Positions 53,541 through 63,793 of a DNA stretch of 64,000 bases are shown here, piece by piece; the first letter of the stretch is position 1; the number at the start of each line of letters is the position of its first letter. The stretch covers positions 310,201-374,200 of the forward strand of contig MKTX01000017.1 of the NCBI GenBank assembly GCA_001898465.1, written 5' to 3'. The notes under the pieces are model-generated. The model searched no databases. It saw only the letters and a list, made by a program, of their open reading frames with translations, and was not told the DNA's origin. A program made the position numbers and the translations under genes. Origin of the DNA: Sphingobacteriales bacterium 39-19 (lineage in GTDB: Bacteria; Bacteroidota; Bacteroidia; Chitinophagales; Chitinophagaceae).

Positions 53541-55517
53541 TTATTTATAACTACGTTGTGTTGGTTTCACAATTTCAAATTCTAATTTTTCTTTGTGCAA
53601 ATCCCAGGTACTTTCGCCTTTATATTCCCATGCCGAAACAAAACTAAAGAGTTCATCATTTCTTTTTGCTTCGCCCTCTTCTGTTTGGCTTTCTTCTCTA
53701 AAATGGCCGCCACAGCTTTCTTCCCGGTTGAGGGCATCTATGCACATGAGTTCACCCAATTCTAAAAAGTCGGCTACCCGGCCCGCCTTATCCAGTTCTG
53801 CATTACATTCATTTATTTCCCCGGGTATTCTTAGGTTCGACCAGAATTCTTTTCTTAGCTGCTGAATTTCTCCAATGGCTTCTTTCAAATCTTTTGCATT
53901 GCGAGCCATGCCACATTTATTCCACATAATTTTACCCAGGCGTTTATGAAAATTCTCTACAGATTCTGTTCCCTGTATGCTCATCATTTTTTGTATCCTG
54001 TCGTTTACTTCTTTTTCGGCCTGTTCAAAAGCTTCATGGGTGGTTGGTATGGCAGGGGTCCTGATTTCATCTGCCAGGTAATTGCCCAATGTGTAAGGAA
54101 TTACAAAGTAACCATCAGCGAGGCCCTGCATGAGCGCAGAAGCGCCCAGCCGGTTGGCTCCATGATCACTAAAGTTGGCTTCACCCAGGCAATATAAGCC
54201 CTTTGATGTGGTCATTAACTCATAATCTACCCATAAGCCGCCCATGGTATAGTGTACGGCCGGGTAAATACGCATTGGCATTTCATAAGGGTTTTCACCG
54301 GTTATTTTTTCATACATTTCAAAGAGGTTACCATATTTTTCTTCTATTACTTTTTTGCCCAGTACAATGGTTTCTTCTTCAGTAGGGTTATGATTGCCGG
54401 TTTTACCTGCTTCAATACGGCCATAGCGTTTTATAGCATCGGCAAAATCGAGGTAAACCGCCATTTTAGTAGTACCTACACCATAGCCGGCATCGCATCT
54501 TTCTTTGGCAGCCCGGCTCGCCACATCTCTGGGCACCAGGTTACCAAAAGCGGGATACCTGCGCTCTAAATAATAATCTCTTTCCTCTTTAGGGATATCA
54601 TTGGCTTTACGGGTTTCATTTAATTTTTTGGGTACCCAAATACGGCCATCATTCCGCAGGCTTTCGCTCATGAGGGTGAGTTTGCTTTGATGGTCGCCAC
54701 TAACCGGTATGCAGGTTGGATGTATTTGCGTAAAACAGGGATTGGCAAAATAAGCCCCTTTTTTATGTGCTTTCCAGGCAGCGGTTACATTGCTTCCCAT
54801 GGCATTGGTACTTAAATAAAATACGTTGCCATAGCCACCGGAGCACAATAATACGGCATGGCCAAAATGGCGTTCTAATTTACCACTCACCAGGTCCCGG
54901 GCTATAATGCCTCTTGCTTTACCATCAATCATAACCAAATCAAGCATTTCGTGCCGGCTATACTGGGTTACATTTCCCAGGGCAACCTGGCGCTCCAGGG
55001 CGCCATAAGCGCCCAATAACAATTGCTGGCCCGTTTGCCCGGCAGCGTAAAAGGTACGCTGTACCTGCACCCCGCCAAATGAACGGTTACTTAATAAGCC
55101 GCCATATTCCCGGGCAAAGGGTACCCCCTGTGCCACACATTGGTCAATGATAGCAGCACTCACTTCGGCAAGGCGATATACGTTAGCTTCCCGGCTCCTG
55201 TAATCACCTCCTTTTACCGTATCGTAAAATAAGCGAAAGACAGAGTCCCCATCGTTTTGATAATTTTTAGCAGCATTGATACCACCCTGTGCAGCAATAC
55301 TGTGAGCCCGCCGGGGACTATCCTGAAAACAAAAGGTTTTTACCTGGTACCCCATTTCGCCCAATGAAGCCGCTGCAGAGGCTCCGGCCAGGCCGGTTCC
55401 AATAACAATTACTTCCAGCTTTCGCTTATTGGAGGGATTCACTAATTTTACATGTCCCTTGTAATCCGTCCACTTTTTGTCCATTTCACCTTGCGGTACT
55501 TTAGCATCTAAAGCCAT
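53541..55517 (-). CDS. sdhA: Succinate dehydrogenase flavoprotein subunit
   Basis: Oxidises succinate to fumarate with covalent FAD, linking the TCA cycle to the menaquinone pool. The 658 residues show the FAD fold [20 protein letters not shown] (about 39), the covalent histidine region [15 protein letters not shown], the substrate-site segment QIHPTCIP and the catalytic arginine region [21 protein letters not shown] followed by [20 protein letters not shown]. Length and motifs match the Bacteroidota/epsilonproteobacterial three-subunit enzymes. It lies 86 bp after sdhC and 42 bp before sdhB. Confidence 0.97.
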   Translation of the reverse strand: MALDAKVPQGEMDKKWTDYKGHVKLVNPSNKRKLEVIVIGTGLAGASAAASLGEMGYQVKTFCFQDSPRRAHSIAAQGGINAAKNYQNDGDSVFRLFYDTVKGGDYRSREANVYRLAEVSAAIIDQCVAQGVPFAREYGGLLSNRSFGGVQVQRTFYAAGQTGQQLLLGAYGALERQVALGNVTQYSRHEMLDLVMIDGKARGIIARDLVSGKLERHFGHAVLLCSGGYGNVFYLSTNAMGSNVTAAWKAHKKGAYFANPCFTQIHPTCIPVSGDHQSKLTLMSESLRNDGRIWVPKKLNETRKANDIPKEERDYYLERRYPAFGNLVPRDVASRAAKERCDAGYGVGTTKMAVYLDFADAIKRYGRIEAGKTGNHNPTEEETIVLGKKVIEEKYGNLFEMYEKITGENPYEMPMRIYPAVHYTMGGLWVDYELMTTSKGLYCLGEANFSDHGANRLGASALMQGLADGYFVIPYTLGNYLADEIRTPAIPTTHEAFEQAEKEVNDRIQKMMSIQGTESVENFHKRLGKIMWNKCGMARNAKDLKEAIGEIQQLRKEFWSNLRIPGEINECNAELDKAGRVADFLELGELMCIDALNREESCGGHFREESQTEEGEAKRNDELFSFVSAWEYKGESTWDLHKEKLEFEIVKPTQRSYK

Positions 55518-55603
55518 ATGGTTATAATTAGTATTTTAAATATCAAATTTATAGTATCCTTTTAAAAGGCATTTTCATGCACTCCCGTTCCAGTTTACAT
55601 TCT

Positions 55604-56275
55604 TTAATGAATCCATCCAAAATAAAAAGACAGCGGCATTAAGGCAAACAGTAAGATAATTATCACAGAATACCCGGTACCGGCGGCTCTTAAGAGCGAG
55701 GTATATCTTTTATGATCTAAACCCAGCGAATGAAAGGCACTTTGAAACCCATGAAACAAATGCCAGAACAAAGCAATTAGCCCTACCATATATAATGAAA
55801 CCCATATGCCATTGCTGAATACTTCTTTCATTTCCAGGTATAAGTTATGAGGAGCATCATGCTCGGCATATAAGGCTATCTTAGTACCCACAAAAAAATG
55901 AGAAATATGCATCACCAGGAACAATAAGATTAAAGTGCCCAATATACCCATGGACCGGCTATACCAGGTACTATTCCTGTTTTGTTTTTTTACATTATAA
56001 TCAATAGGGCGTGCTGCCCTGTTTTGCCTCCATACAATTAAGCCCTGTATGGCATGTAGCAGCAAAGCTGCAAAAAGGCCGATCTCTAAAAAGCGTAAAA
56101 TCCAATTGTGGCTCATAAAATGAGCAACCGCATTAAATGTTTCTCCATTATCATTTAAAAATATACAGGCATTAATACTTGCATGTACAATCAAAAATAA
56201 AATTAGAAAGAGACCGGTGAGCGCTACCAGGAATTTTTTCCCGATAGATGATGTAAAGAAATTTTTCCAGGTCAT
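55604..56275 (-). CDS. sdhC: Succinate dehydrogenase cytochrome b subunit
   Basis: Membrane anchor of complex II binding heme b and the quinone site. The 223 residues have five hydrophobic segments, as in the single-anchor-subunit (type B) enzymes. Histidines suited as heme ligands occur in LFLIVHASINA, AVAHFMSHNWILR, LLLHAIQGLIVW, VMHISHFFVG and LFWHLFHGFQSAFHSLG. First gene of sdhCAB; the -7-like box TATTTTTG (rc of 56304-56311) lies 29-36 bp upstream. Confidence 0.95.
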   Translation of the reverse strand: MTWKNFFTSSIGKKFLVALTGLFLILFLIVHASINACIFLNDNGETFNAVAHFMSHNWILRFLEIGLFAALLLHAIQGLIVWRQNRAARPIDYNVKKQNRNSTWYSRSMGILGTLILLFLVMHISHFFVGTKIALYAEHDAPHNLYLEMKEVFSNGIWVSLYMVGLIALFWHLFHGFQSAFHSLGLDHKRYTSLLRAAGTGYSVIIILLFALMPLSFYFGWIH

Positions 56276-56303
56276 AAATCGAAAATGTTAAAGGTTGGTT
56301 GTG

Positions 56304-56311
56304 CAAAAATA
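56304..56311 (-). promoter_or_regulatory. -7 box (TATTTTTG) of the sdhCAB operon
   Basis: TATTTTTG matches TAnnTTTG. The start site would fall about 20 bp upstream of the sdhC ATG. The 225-bp spacer beyond it holds no further ORF. Confidence 0.45.
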
Positions 56312-56500
56312 CAATAGGTTTTTCACATAACTCTTAATCCTTTGAATTTTACCCAATTAATTCAAGAAAATAAAAGGGTAAAAGGGAGTGGCATAGCCTG
56401 TATGTTAAAATACCAGTTGAAAATATGATATAATTATATTATACCGTTTTAGGCACTGCCTATTTTTAATAATAGAAAGAGTAAAAAATAAAGGATGAGG

Positions 56501-57076
56501 CTAAGCAGGTGAAGAGGGTAAGCGGTTATTTTTTTCGGCTTCAATGGCTGCAAAAATATGATCTGGCTTAATGGTTCGCCAACCCGGTAAATTTAATAAT
56601 TCAATATAATGGGTAAGCCTGGCCCGAATAAAATCATGCTTACTATGTTCTGGTAAATTCAGTATCACCACCCAGCCACCATCCTCTTCTAATTGCTCCC
56701 CCCATTCTTCATAATAGCTATCATCGCTGCTATGAAAATTCAGGACATTCTCTGCAATAAAAATATATTTTGTAATCCCTTCTTTAAACAATTTATCGGT
56801 TACCTCCCGCCTGATGGTCATAATATCATTTTCAATAGCATCATTCCACTCCCCTATTAATTCAATAATTACAAACCCCATGTCATAATCGGCATACAAA
56901 ATTTTCATATACAGGGTACGGGAACCAAATTCATCCCACTGGGGATGGATATAATAATTATAAATAGTGTGTGCATACTCAAATTCGCTGTAATCTGCAC
57001 CATAAAAGGGAGAACGCCGGTCATCTTCTGCTGTATAAAGATGCTGCCAATTATAATATGGTTCCAAGCTGTGCAT
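56501..57076 (-). CDS. Conserved Bacteroidota hypothetical protein (191 aa)
   Basis: A soluble acidic protein without signal peptide. I place the start at the ATG 57076 (MHSLEPYYNWQHLYTAEDDR), because the upstream ATG at 57106 overlaps a -7-like box (CATCTTTG, rc 57094-57101) and adds only a hydrophobic tail. Recognisable blocks are SPFYGADYSEFEYAHTIYNY, HPQWDEFGSRTLYMKILYAD, IELIGEWNDAIENDI, ENVLNFHSSDD and GWRTIKPDHIFAAIE. I recall such proteins as widely conserved in Bacteroidota but without a known function. It is a stand-alone gene. Confidence 0.8.
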   Translation of the reverse strand: MHSLEPYYNWQHLYTAEDDRRSPFYGADYSEFEYAHTIYNYYIHPQWDEFGSRTLYMKILYADYDMGFVIIELIGEWNDAIENDIMTIRREVTDKLFKEGITKYIFIAENVLNFHSSDDSYYEEWGEQLEEDGGWVVILNLPEHSKHDFIRARLTHYIELLNLPGWRTIKPDHIFAAIEAEKNNRLPSSPA

Positions 57077-57165
57077 CAGTAATAAATACAATGCAAAGAT
57101 GAGCAATTATTGGTTTCTGAAAACCTAAAGAAATGTTTAATGAAAACAAAAGTTTTTTTTAAATG

Positions 57166-57197
57166 AAAGAGGCTACCGAAGTAGCCTCTTTTTTCTT
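57166..57197. terminator. Terminator between the 414-aa T9SS gene and the 191-aa gene
   Basis: AAAGAGGCTAC, loop CGAA, GTAGCCTCTTT with a T-run on the plus side and As on the other: an 11-bp perfect stem downstream of the minus-strand stop at 57224. Confidence 0.85.
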
Positions 57198-57223
57198 GAC
57201 TTATTAACCCAAAAAATAACGCC

Positions 57224-58468
57224 TTATTGAATAACGATTTTCTCTGTCATCAGCACTTTTCCATTTTCATCCAGCACTTTTACAAAATAAGTACCATTTG
57301 CAGGTTTGTTTATGAGATTCACCGTTGTTAATTGTTGTCCTTTAGAAAGTGCTGCTCTTGAAGTTTGAACATTTCTACCTGCGATATCAGTAATTGCAAT
57401 TTGATAAACACCTGAAGCAGTACCGTCAAATAAAACTTTAAATGAATTTCCTGTTACGGGATTGGGAACCACTTTAGTGCCCGCTACAGGTAAATCACTT
57501 GTTTCAAATATAGCAAATTTTCTGGCAGCATCTGCTTCTTTTTGAAATAAAAGATTGCCGTTTGCCAAATCTGAAGCATTATATTTAGTATCAGACCCTT
57601 GTATGGGTTGCGCTGTTAAATCCTTGAAGTTTACTTTATAATAACCGGCAAATACATTGGCGCTTACGATTACAATATGCCCTTCATCATCTACTGCTGC
57701 ACCGTTGCTGGTATAATTTAAGGGCAGGCCGCTGATGGCTCCCTTATACGTAGCAATCCGGCTGTTAATATCTACTTCAAATACATGATGGCTGGCAGAA
57801 ATTACCCATAATTTTCCATAGGCATCGGCTACCATATCGCCGCCCCAACTGGTACATTTATTATGGATAGAAATTCCCTGGTTCGATTCAGCATCTATTA
57901 AGCCTCCCAGGTCAGTAATAACCGGTTTTTTGCCGGTAGTAAAACGAACGAGGCGATTGCCATCATTACTAATGCCGTAACCATTTCCATCTGCCGCAAT
58001 TACCAGGCGGGTAATATGAGCCGATTCATCGGTTCCGTTACTTATTGGCAACAAAGATGAACTTACACTATAAAATTTTGCATTGGCATTTTGGTTCGAT
58101 ACATCAATCCAGCGGAGTTCATTTAAACGCATGGGAATAAAGAACAACTTATCGGTGCGCTTATCAAAAGCGGCTGCCGCTACAAAAGTTGCTGTAGGAT
58201 AATTCCTGTTTGTATAAATATTTGCATCCGTAATGGCTGCCTGGCTTACTGACTGGCGGGAGTTTACATCCGTAAGGCTGTAGGCTGTTTTATTTTTTTC
58301 AAAAATTGTATTTTGAATTTTACCTGTATTTAAATCTACCTGGCGGATATTCATCCACAAATAATCATTATTGCCATCGCCTGTGATAGCATAAGTTTTG
58401 GATGCCTTTTGAGCGGATAATGAAAATGAGAATAATAATAATGAGGGGAGTAAAATTTTAAATTTCAT
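57224..58468 (-). CDS. T9SS-exported beta-propeller-like protein (414 aa)
   Basis: Secreted protein: signal peptide MKFKILLPSLLLFSFSLSA, then about 310 residues of repeated four-stranded blade-like units (for example ATFVAAAAFDKRTDKLFFIP, ITRLVIAADGNGYGISNDGN, KLWVISASHHVFEVDINSRI, GAAVDDEGHIVIVSANVFAG) that resemble a beta-propeller. The last 80 residues (from VPNPVTGNSFKVLFDG, ending KVLMTEKIVIQ) are a type A T9SS sorting domain. Function unknown; probably cell-surface or secreted. It has its own terminator. The upstream gene murQ is 62 bp away on the same strand. Confidence 0.85.
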   Translation of the reverse strand: MKFKILLPSLLLFSFSLSAQKASKTYAITGDGNNDYLWMNIRQVDLNTGKIQNTIFEKNKTAYSLTDVNSRQSVSQAAITDANIYTNRNYPTATFVAAAAFDKRTDKLFFIPMRLNELRWIDVSNQNANAKFYSVSSSLLPISNGTDESAHITRLVIAADGNGYGISNDGNRLVRFTTGKKPVITDLGGLIDAESNQGISIHNKCTSWGGDMVADAYGKLWVISASHHVFEVDINSRIATYKGAISGLPLNYTSNGAAVDDEGHIVIVSANVFAGYYKVNFKDLTAQPIQGSDTKYNASDLANGNLLFQKEADAARKFAIFETSDLPVAGTKVVPNPVTGNSFKVLFDGTASGVYQIAITDIAGRNVQTSRAALSKGQQLTTVNLINKPANGTYFVKVLDENGKVLMTEKIVIQ

Positions 58469-58530
58469 AGCAAATAATTCAATTGGTTTGAATGTACAAT
58501 TTAAGCCTTTTTTAAATTTAAAACAACATT

Positions 58531-59349
58531 TTATGTGGGATTATAATTTTCTGCCGCTTTTTTTACAGAACCATAGTTCAGCAAGAGTTCTTTTGCCTTT
58601 TCATAATCATCAATAGCTAAATTACTCATGAGCATTTTTACACCCCGGTCTACCAGTTTTTCATTGGTAAGCTGCATATTTACCATCTTATTATCCTGAA
58701 CTCTACCAAGTTGTATCATAGTGGTAGTAGAGATCATATTTAATACCAGTTTTTGTGCGGTACCGCTTTTCATACGGGTACTGCCTGTTACAAATTCGGG
58801 GCCTACCACCACTTCAATGGGAAAGTCGGCTTCTTTACTCATCGGTGCATCGGGATTACAACAAATACTGCCGGTGATGATGCCGTTTTTTCTGCATTGC
58901 TGCAAGGCGCCAATTACATAGGGAGTGGTACCGCTGGCTGCGATGCCAATCACCACATCCCCGGCATTTACCCCATGCTCCTGTAAATCAAGCCAGCCCT
59001 GTAATTTATCATCTTCTGCAAATTCTACAGCATCGGTAATGGCTTTTTTGCCACCGGCAATAATACCAATCACCAGGCCCTGCGGCACACCAAATGTGGG
59101 CGGGCATTCACTGGCATCTACAATACCCAGCCTGCCGCTGGTGCCTGCCCCTATATAAAATAAGCGCCCGCCACCCAGCATTTTATCTACAATACTATGT
59201 ACTAATTGTTCTATTTGAGGAATTACATTTTTAACCAGGGCAGGTACTTTGGAATCTTCGTAGTTGATGTTTTCCAGCAATTTCCTGATGCTCATTTCAT
59301 CCAGGTGACGGTATAGCGACTCAGATTCAGTTACTTTCTTAAATGCCAT
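58531..59349 (-). CDS. murQ: N-acetylmuramic acid 6-phosphate etherase
   Basis: Splits MurNAc-6-phosphate into GlcNAc-6-phosphate and lactate during peptidoglycan recycling. The 272 residues are a single SIS domain with the signature FYIGAGTSGRLGIVDASECP near residue 64 and AASGTTPYVIGALQQC near 138; VVGPEFVTGSTRMKSGTAQK carries the conserved active-site region. It is slightly shorter than E. coli MurQ (298). It lies 6 bp downstream of a sugar-kinase gene, the expected partner. Confidence 0.95.
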   Translation of the reverse strand: MAFKKVTESESLYRHLDEMSIRKLLENINYEDSKVPALVKNVIPQIEQLVHSIVDKMLGGGRLFYIGAGTSGRLGIVDASECPPTFGVPQGLVIGIIAGGKKAITDAVEFAEDDKLQGWLDLQEHGVNAGDVVIGIAASGTTPYVIGALQQCRKNGIITGSICCNPDAPMSKEADFPIEVVVGPEFVTGSTRMKSGTAQKLVLNMISTTTMIQLGRVQDNKMVNMQLTNEKLVDRGVKMLMSNLAIDDYEKAKELLLNYGSVKKAAENYNPT

Positions 59350-59355
59350 ATAGAA

Positions 59356-60204
59356 TTACTTTTTTAGCCTGTGATATTGAATCAATCCTTCCATCGGGTT
59401 TTTACTTACCGTGCCCAATTGCAGCTCAAAGGAAGCACACATTTCTTTTAATACATCTTTAAAACCATAAGCTACACTTCCTGTAAAATGAATGGGTAGG
59501 GTCCAGCTTTCCCGGTATTTATAAATATGATTGAAGAAAAAATCATGAAACCCGTCTTCGATGATATTTTCAATCATATAATGCCCCCTGTTTTCGGTGA
59601 GAAACAGGGTAAATGATGCCAGGTAACGATTGGGGAAAGGCTTTTTATACACGGCATCCAGTATTTCAGATGCCGTTAATTTATATTTTTCATTAAAGCG
59701 GTCAATTAAATCTTCATCAAAAGTTTTATACAAGTAATGCTGAATCACTTTTTTACCCAGGTAAGCGCCACTCCCTTCATCACCCAGCACATAACCCAGG
59801 CCGGGGCTGTTTTTTACAATTATTTTTCCATTATAATAACTGGAATTTGACCCCGTACCCAATATACAGGCAATGCCTTTGGAATGCCCGCATAGAGACC
59901 TGGCGGCTCCCATCAGGTCGTGATCTACCTGTATTTTAGCTTTTGGGAATACTTGTTTTAAAACCCCATTCAGCATTTTCACATTTACCGGGTTGCTGCA
60001 ACCGGTGCCATAAAAATAAACAGCAGCCGGTAACTTGTTTTTTATTTTGGCATACACGTCCTGTTCTATGATTTGTTTTGCCTGGCCGGCCGAAACAAAA
60101 TAGGGGCTTAGCCCCGCCGTTATGAATTTTTTCTTTTTATTATCCTCCAGCAGGCACCACTCTGTTTTTGTAGATCCGCTATCTGCTATCAATATTGCGC
60201 TCAT
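59356..60204 (-). CDS. BadF/BadG/BcrA-type sugar kinase (GlcNAc/MurNAc kinase-like)
   Basis: A 282-residue ASKHA-fold kinase. The N-terminal ATP loop IADSGSTKTEWCLLEDN, the second phosphate loop IACILGTGSNSSYYNG (about 110), GYVLGDEGSGAYLGKK and the adenosine-side LPIHFTGSVAYGFKD match the BadF/BcrA ATPase family as in N-acetylglucosamine or MurNAc kinases. With murQ directly downstream, phosphorylation of amino sugars from the cell wall is the likely role. The exact substrate cannot be read from sequence. Confidence 0.85.
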   Translation of the reverse strand: MSAILIADSGSTKTEWCLLEDNKKKKFITAGLSPYFVSAGQAKQIIEQDVYAKIKNKLPAAVYFYGTGCSNPVNVKMLNGVLKQVFPKAKIQVDHDLMGAARSLCGHSKGIACILGTGSNSSYYNGKIIVKNSPGLGYVLGDEGSGAYLGKKVIQHYLYKTFDEDLIDRFNEKYKLTASEILDAVYKKPFPNRYLASFTLFLTENRGHYMIENIIEDGFHDFFFNHIYKYRESWTLPIHFTGSVAYGFKDVLKEMCASFELQLGTVSKNPMEGLIQYHRLKK

Positions 60205-60340
60205 CAGTTTTATTCAATTAAACATCAAGTTAACCAAATAAATGAAAATAAGAATTTTAAAAGATTCATTTTTTAATAATAGCATTTTGTGCCGGGCCTT
60301 GCAAAACCCTGCCTGGTTTGCAGCCGGTTTGCCGGTATAG

Positions 60341-60374
60341 TTGTATAAAGTAAAGCGCAATTCGCATAACTTCG
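60341..60374 (+). promoter_or_regulatory. Putative promoter of the S41 protease gene
   Basis: TTG at 60341-60343, a 23-base spacer and TAACTTCG at 60367-60374, close to the consensus TTG-N17-23-TAnnTTTG. It ends 9 bases before the ATG, so the leader would be very short. Confidence 0.4.
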
Positions 60375-60383
60375 CAGCCAATT

Positions 60384-61982
60384 ATGATGGAAAAGAAAAA
60401 TGTAAAGATCTGGTTACCGCTCTTGTTCAGCCTAACCATGATCGCAGGAATATTTTTAGGTTACCGCATGCAGGGTTCCATGCCCGGAAAAAGTTTTTTT
60501 TATATAGAAAAGCGCCGGCCGGTACAAGAGATATTAGACCTGATAGATAAAAAATATGTAGATAATGAAAATATGCCGGCACTTGCCGATACGGCTATCC
60601 AGGCCATTTTAAGTAAACTGGATCCCCACTCCAGTTTTATTCCTGCAGAAGAACTGGCCCGGGTAAATGAAGATATCAATGGAAGTTTTTTTGGAATAGG
60701 AATCGAGTACAGCATTTTACAGGATTCGCTGAATGTGATCAATGTATTAAAAAACGGGCCGGCAGAAAAAGCCGGCCTGCAAACAGGCGATATTATTTTA
60801 AAAGCTAATGACAGTTTACTTTCCGGTAAAAATATTAGCCCCGATAAAGTTAGGAATACCATGCGTGGCCCATTGGACAGCAAAGTAAAATTAGATATCC
60901 TGCGCAACCATAAAGCCATGCAAATTACATTACAGAGGGGCATTATACCGCTAAGCAGCGTAGATGCAGCCTATATGATGGATGGCGGAACCGGCTATAT
61001 CCGCCTCAATAAATTCAGCAGCCTTACGTACCGTGAATTTATGGACGCCCTTACCGGCTTAAAAGGGAAAGGGATGACCAAACTGATCCTGGACCTAAGA
61101 AATAATGGCGGAGGCGTATTAGATGAAGCAGTAGAAATTGCAGATGAATTTTTATCGGGTGATAAACTTATTACTTATACCGAAGGGGCCCATGCGGCAA
61201 AGAATGAATACCGCTGCAGGCGAACCGGCCAGTTTGAACAAGGCGAACTTGTGGTGCTTGCCGATGAAGGTACAGCCAGCGCCAGTGAAATTTTAATTGG
61301 CGCTTTGCAAGACTGGGACAGGGCCACGGTAGTTGGCCGCCGTACCTTTGGTAAAGGACTGGTACAGGAACAGTTTATGCTAAGCGATAACAGCGCCCTG
61401 CGATTAACGGTAGCCCGGTATTATACCCCCATGGGCCGTAGTATTCAAAGGCCGTATGATAAAGGCAACCTGGCTTATTTTGAAGATTATCATAAGCGCT
61501 TTACCAATGGAGAACTGGTATATGCCGATTCTATTAAAAATGACACCACCCAATTATTTATCACCAAGGGAGGAAAAAAAATATATGGCGGGGGTGGCAT
61601 ATCACCCGATTATTTTGTTGCCGAAGATACCGGCAAAGCGAGCGCCGTTATTACTCAATTTTATATTAAAGGCACTTTAAGCGATTTCGGGTACCGTTAT
61701 TTATTAGCCAACCCCTCTATAAAAACCCGCTTCAGCACGCCAGCAGGTTTTATACAAAATTTTGAACCCGATGCCGCCAGTTGGAGTTTATTAAAATCGC
61801 TGGCATTAAAAGATTCTATAAAGATCGAACAACTAACCGATCATGAGAAAACATTTATACAAAAGCTCATAAAATCTTCCATAGCCCGCCAGTTGTTTCG
61901 GAATGAAGGTTATTTTGAAGCCATCAACCGGCAGGATCCGGATGTTTTAAAAGCCATTGAAATCATAAAGGCAGGTAAATAA
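60384..61982 (+). CDS. S41-family C-terminal processing peptidase (CtpA-like)
   Basis: Periplasmic serine protease anchored by an N-terminal helix (IWLPLLFSLTMIAGIFLGY). It has 532 residues. DPHSSFIPAEELA is followed by a PDZ domain (VLKNGPAEKAGLQTGDIILK, about residues 118-137), the DLRNNGGGVLDEAVEIADEF block, and the catalytic Ser/Lys dyad in DEGTASASEILIGAL (about residue 300) and RRTFGKGLVQEQF (lysine about residue 323). The C-terminal region of about 130 residues is as usual for Bacteroidota members. Target proteins are unknown. It is followed 20 bp later by the vWA gene. Confidence 0.95.
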   Translation: MMEKKNVKIWLPLLFSLTMIAGIFLGYRMQGSMPGKSFFYIEKRRPVQEILDLIDKKYVDNENMPALADTAIQAILSKLDPHSSFIPAEELARVNEDINGSFFGIGIEYSILQDSLNVINVLKNGPAEKAGLQTGDIILKANDSLLSGKNISPDKVRNTMRGPLDSKVKLDILRNHKAMQITLQRGIIPLSSVDAAYMMDGGTGYIRLNKFSSLTYREFMDALTGLKGKGMTKLILDLRNNGGGVLDEAVEIADEFLSGDKLITYTEGAHAAKNEYRCRRTGQFEQGELVVLADEGTASASEILIGALQDWDRATVVGRRTFGKGLVQEQFMLSDNSALRLTVARYYTPMGRSIQRPYDKGNLAYFEDYHKRFTNGELVYADSIKNDTTQLFITKGGKKIYGGGGISPDYFVAEDTGKASAVITQFYIKGTLSDFGYRYLLANPSIKTRFSTPAGFIQNFEPDAASWSLLKSLALKDSIKIEQLTDHEKTFIQKLIKSSIARQLFRNEGYFEAINRQDPDVLKAIEIIKAGK

Positions 61983-62002
61983 GTATTAGATTTACACCAG
62001 CA

Positions 62003-63793
62003 ATGAGGTGTAATGAAAAATGCGGTGGTTTTGGTTTACTACCATCACTAAATACCGGCATCTTGAAAATTACCTTTTTAATAGGGATATTATTATGCAG
62101 CACGCATATCCTCAGCCAGAATTACCTGAGAGGCTATGTAGTATCTGCAACCGGGCAACGCATCCCATCTGTAAAAATTAATGCCCTTGAGGGAAAGCAA
62201 GTGATTAAAACCAATATGTTTGGGAACTTTGGTTTTTCAACTCCCCTGAAATCTGATAGCCTGCTGTTTTCCTGCGATGGGTACGATAGCGTTTTTGTAA
62301 GAGTAAAAACTGATAATTATGTAAAAGTGATCATGAAAGCGCTCCCCTCCTCTGTTATTTTTACAAAAGATAATTTTTCTGTTTTACTCAATAAACCCAC
62401 AGCCGAAAAAGAAAGGAATTTTAGAGATGAAACTTATTTACCCTCGGGAGACAGCTATTTTATTAATACAAAAACATCACCGGGTATTGCATTCTCTGCC
62501 AATATAAACCGGGCTTCATACAGTAATGTAAGGAGATTGATTAATGAAATGGATGGCCTGTTACCACCCGGCGCCATACGTATTGAAGAAATGCTCAATT
62601 ATTTTAGTTTCAATTATAAGGAACCCCCCAAAGACAGTATGTTTTACTGTGCCACTACCCTCACCCAATGCCCGTGGAATAAAAAAAATGAATTGCTTTT
62701 TATCAATATCAGTGCAAGCAAGATTGATATGGAGAGCCGGCCGCCCAATAATTTAATCCTGCTTATAGATGCATCTGGTTCTATGGATATGCCAACAAAG
62801 CTGCCCCTGTTAAAATCGGGATTCATAAAAATGGTAAATAACCTGCGAACCCAGGATACCGTGTCGCTCATTACTTTTGGTGATAGAGTAAACCTGGTAT
62901 TAGAAGCCGTACCCGGAAATGAAAAAGAAAAGATCATTAAAGCGATTTCAAAATTAGAGGCCGATGGTCCTACGCCGGCTGAGGGCGCCATCAGGCTGGC
63001 TTATAAAATTGCTGCCAAAAGATTTATTAAGCAGGGAAACAATAGGATTATATTGGCTGCAGATGGTGATTTTAATGTAGGCATGAGTACCGAAAAAGAA
63101 TTAATAACGCTTATAGAACAAGAAAAAAGAAATGGGATTTATCTCACCTGCCTGGGTGTAGGTTCCGGTAATTATAAAGATTCCCGGCTATCGGTATTGG
63201 CGCAAAAAGGAAATGGCAATTTTTCGTATATTGATAATGAACAGGAAGCAGAACGTATTTTGGTAACCGATTTATCAAAGTCTTTATTTACCGTAGCAGA
63301 TAATGTATATCTCTCGCTTCAGTTTAATAGCCAACGTGTAAAATCGTACCGTTTATTGGGATATGAAAATGACAAGACCACGCTTAAAGATTCTTTGGTT
63401 CAGTTAAAAGGCGGTGAAATCGGTTCGGGCCATTCCTTGATGGCTATGATTGAAATTGAGCCGGGTGCACCTGCTTCAGCAAAACCATTGGCCAAATTAG
63501 AAATTCATTACCGAAAACCGATGGAAGCTAAATCATTATCCTATTCATTCGCCATACCCGGTAACGAGGTCCCATTAAAATCCACTGACCCGGAGTTACG
63601 CAAAGCCATTGCGGTAGTAATGTTTGCCATGAAATTAAAAGACAATGAAAGTTCAAAACAAATAAGCTGGAAAATGTTGCAAAATATGGCGAAAGTATCC
63701 ATGGACAGGGATAATTATTTAGATAAAGAATTTCTTCAACTGGTTTATAAAGCCAAAAAGATGTACACCCATCGCAGGAAATATGGCGGATAG
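62003..63793 (+). CDS. von Willebrand factor A (YfbK-like) protein with N-terminal carboxypeptidase-like domain
   Basis: A 596-residue exported protein. The TTG at 62063 would give a compact signal peptide LKITFLIGILLCSTHILSQ and may be the real start, but the ATG at 62003 is kept here. NYLRGYVVSATGQRIPSVKI is a carboxypeptidase-regulatory-like beta domain (TonB-plug style); then comes the vWF-associated N-terminal block (TSPGIAFSANINRASYSNVR, ALPPGAIRIEEMLNYF). The vWA domain follows, with the MIDAS motif LIDASGSMD near residue 257 and MAADGDFNVG-type strand further on. The C-terminal DUF3520-like region ends in RDNYLDKEFLQLVYKAKKMY. Mechanism unknown. Confidence 0.9.
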   Translation: MRCNEKCGGFGLLPSLNTGILKITFLIGILLCSTHILSQNYLRGYVVSATGQRIPSVKINALEGKQVIKTNMFGNFGFSTPLKSDSLLFSCDGYDSVFVRVKTDNYVKVIMKALPSSVIFTKDNFSVLLNKPTAEKERNFRDETYLPSGDSYFINTKTSPGIAFSANINRASYSNVRRLINEMDGLLPPGAIRIEEMLNYFSFNYKEPPKDSMFYCATTLTQCPWNKKNELLFINISASKIDMESRPPNNLILLIDASGSMDMPTKLPLLKSGFIKMVNNLRTQDTVSLITFGDRVNLVLEAVPGNEKEKIIKAISKLEADGPTPAEGAIRLAYKIAAKRFIKQGNNRIILAADGDFNVGMSTEKELITLIEQEKRNGIYLTCLGVGSGNYKDSRLSVLAQKGNGNFSYIDNEQEAERILVTDLSKSLFTVADNVYLSLQFNSQRVKSYRLLGYENDKTTLKDSLVQLKGGEIGSGHSLMAMIEIEPGAPASAKPLAKLEIHYRKPMEAKSLSYSFAIPGNEVPLKSTDPELRKAIAVVMFAMKLKDNESSKQISWKMLQNMAKVSMDRDNYLDKEFLQLVYKAKKMYTHRRKYGG

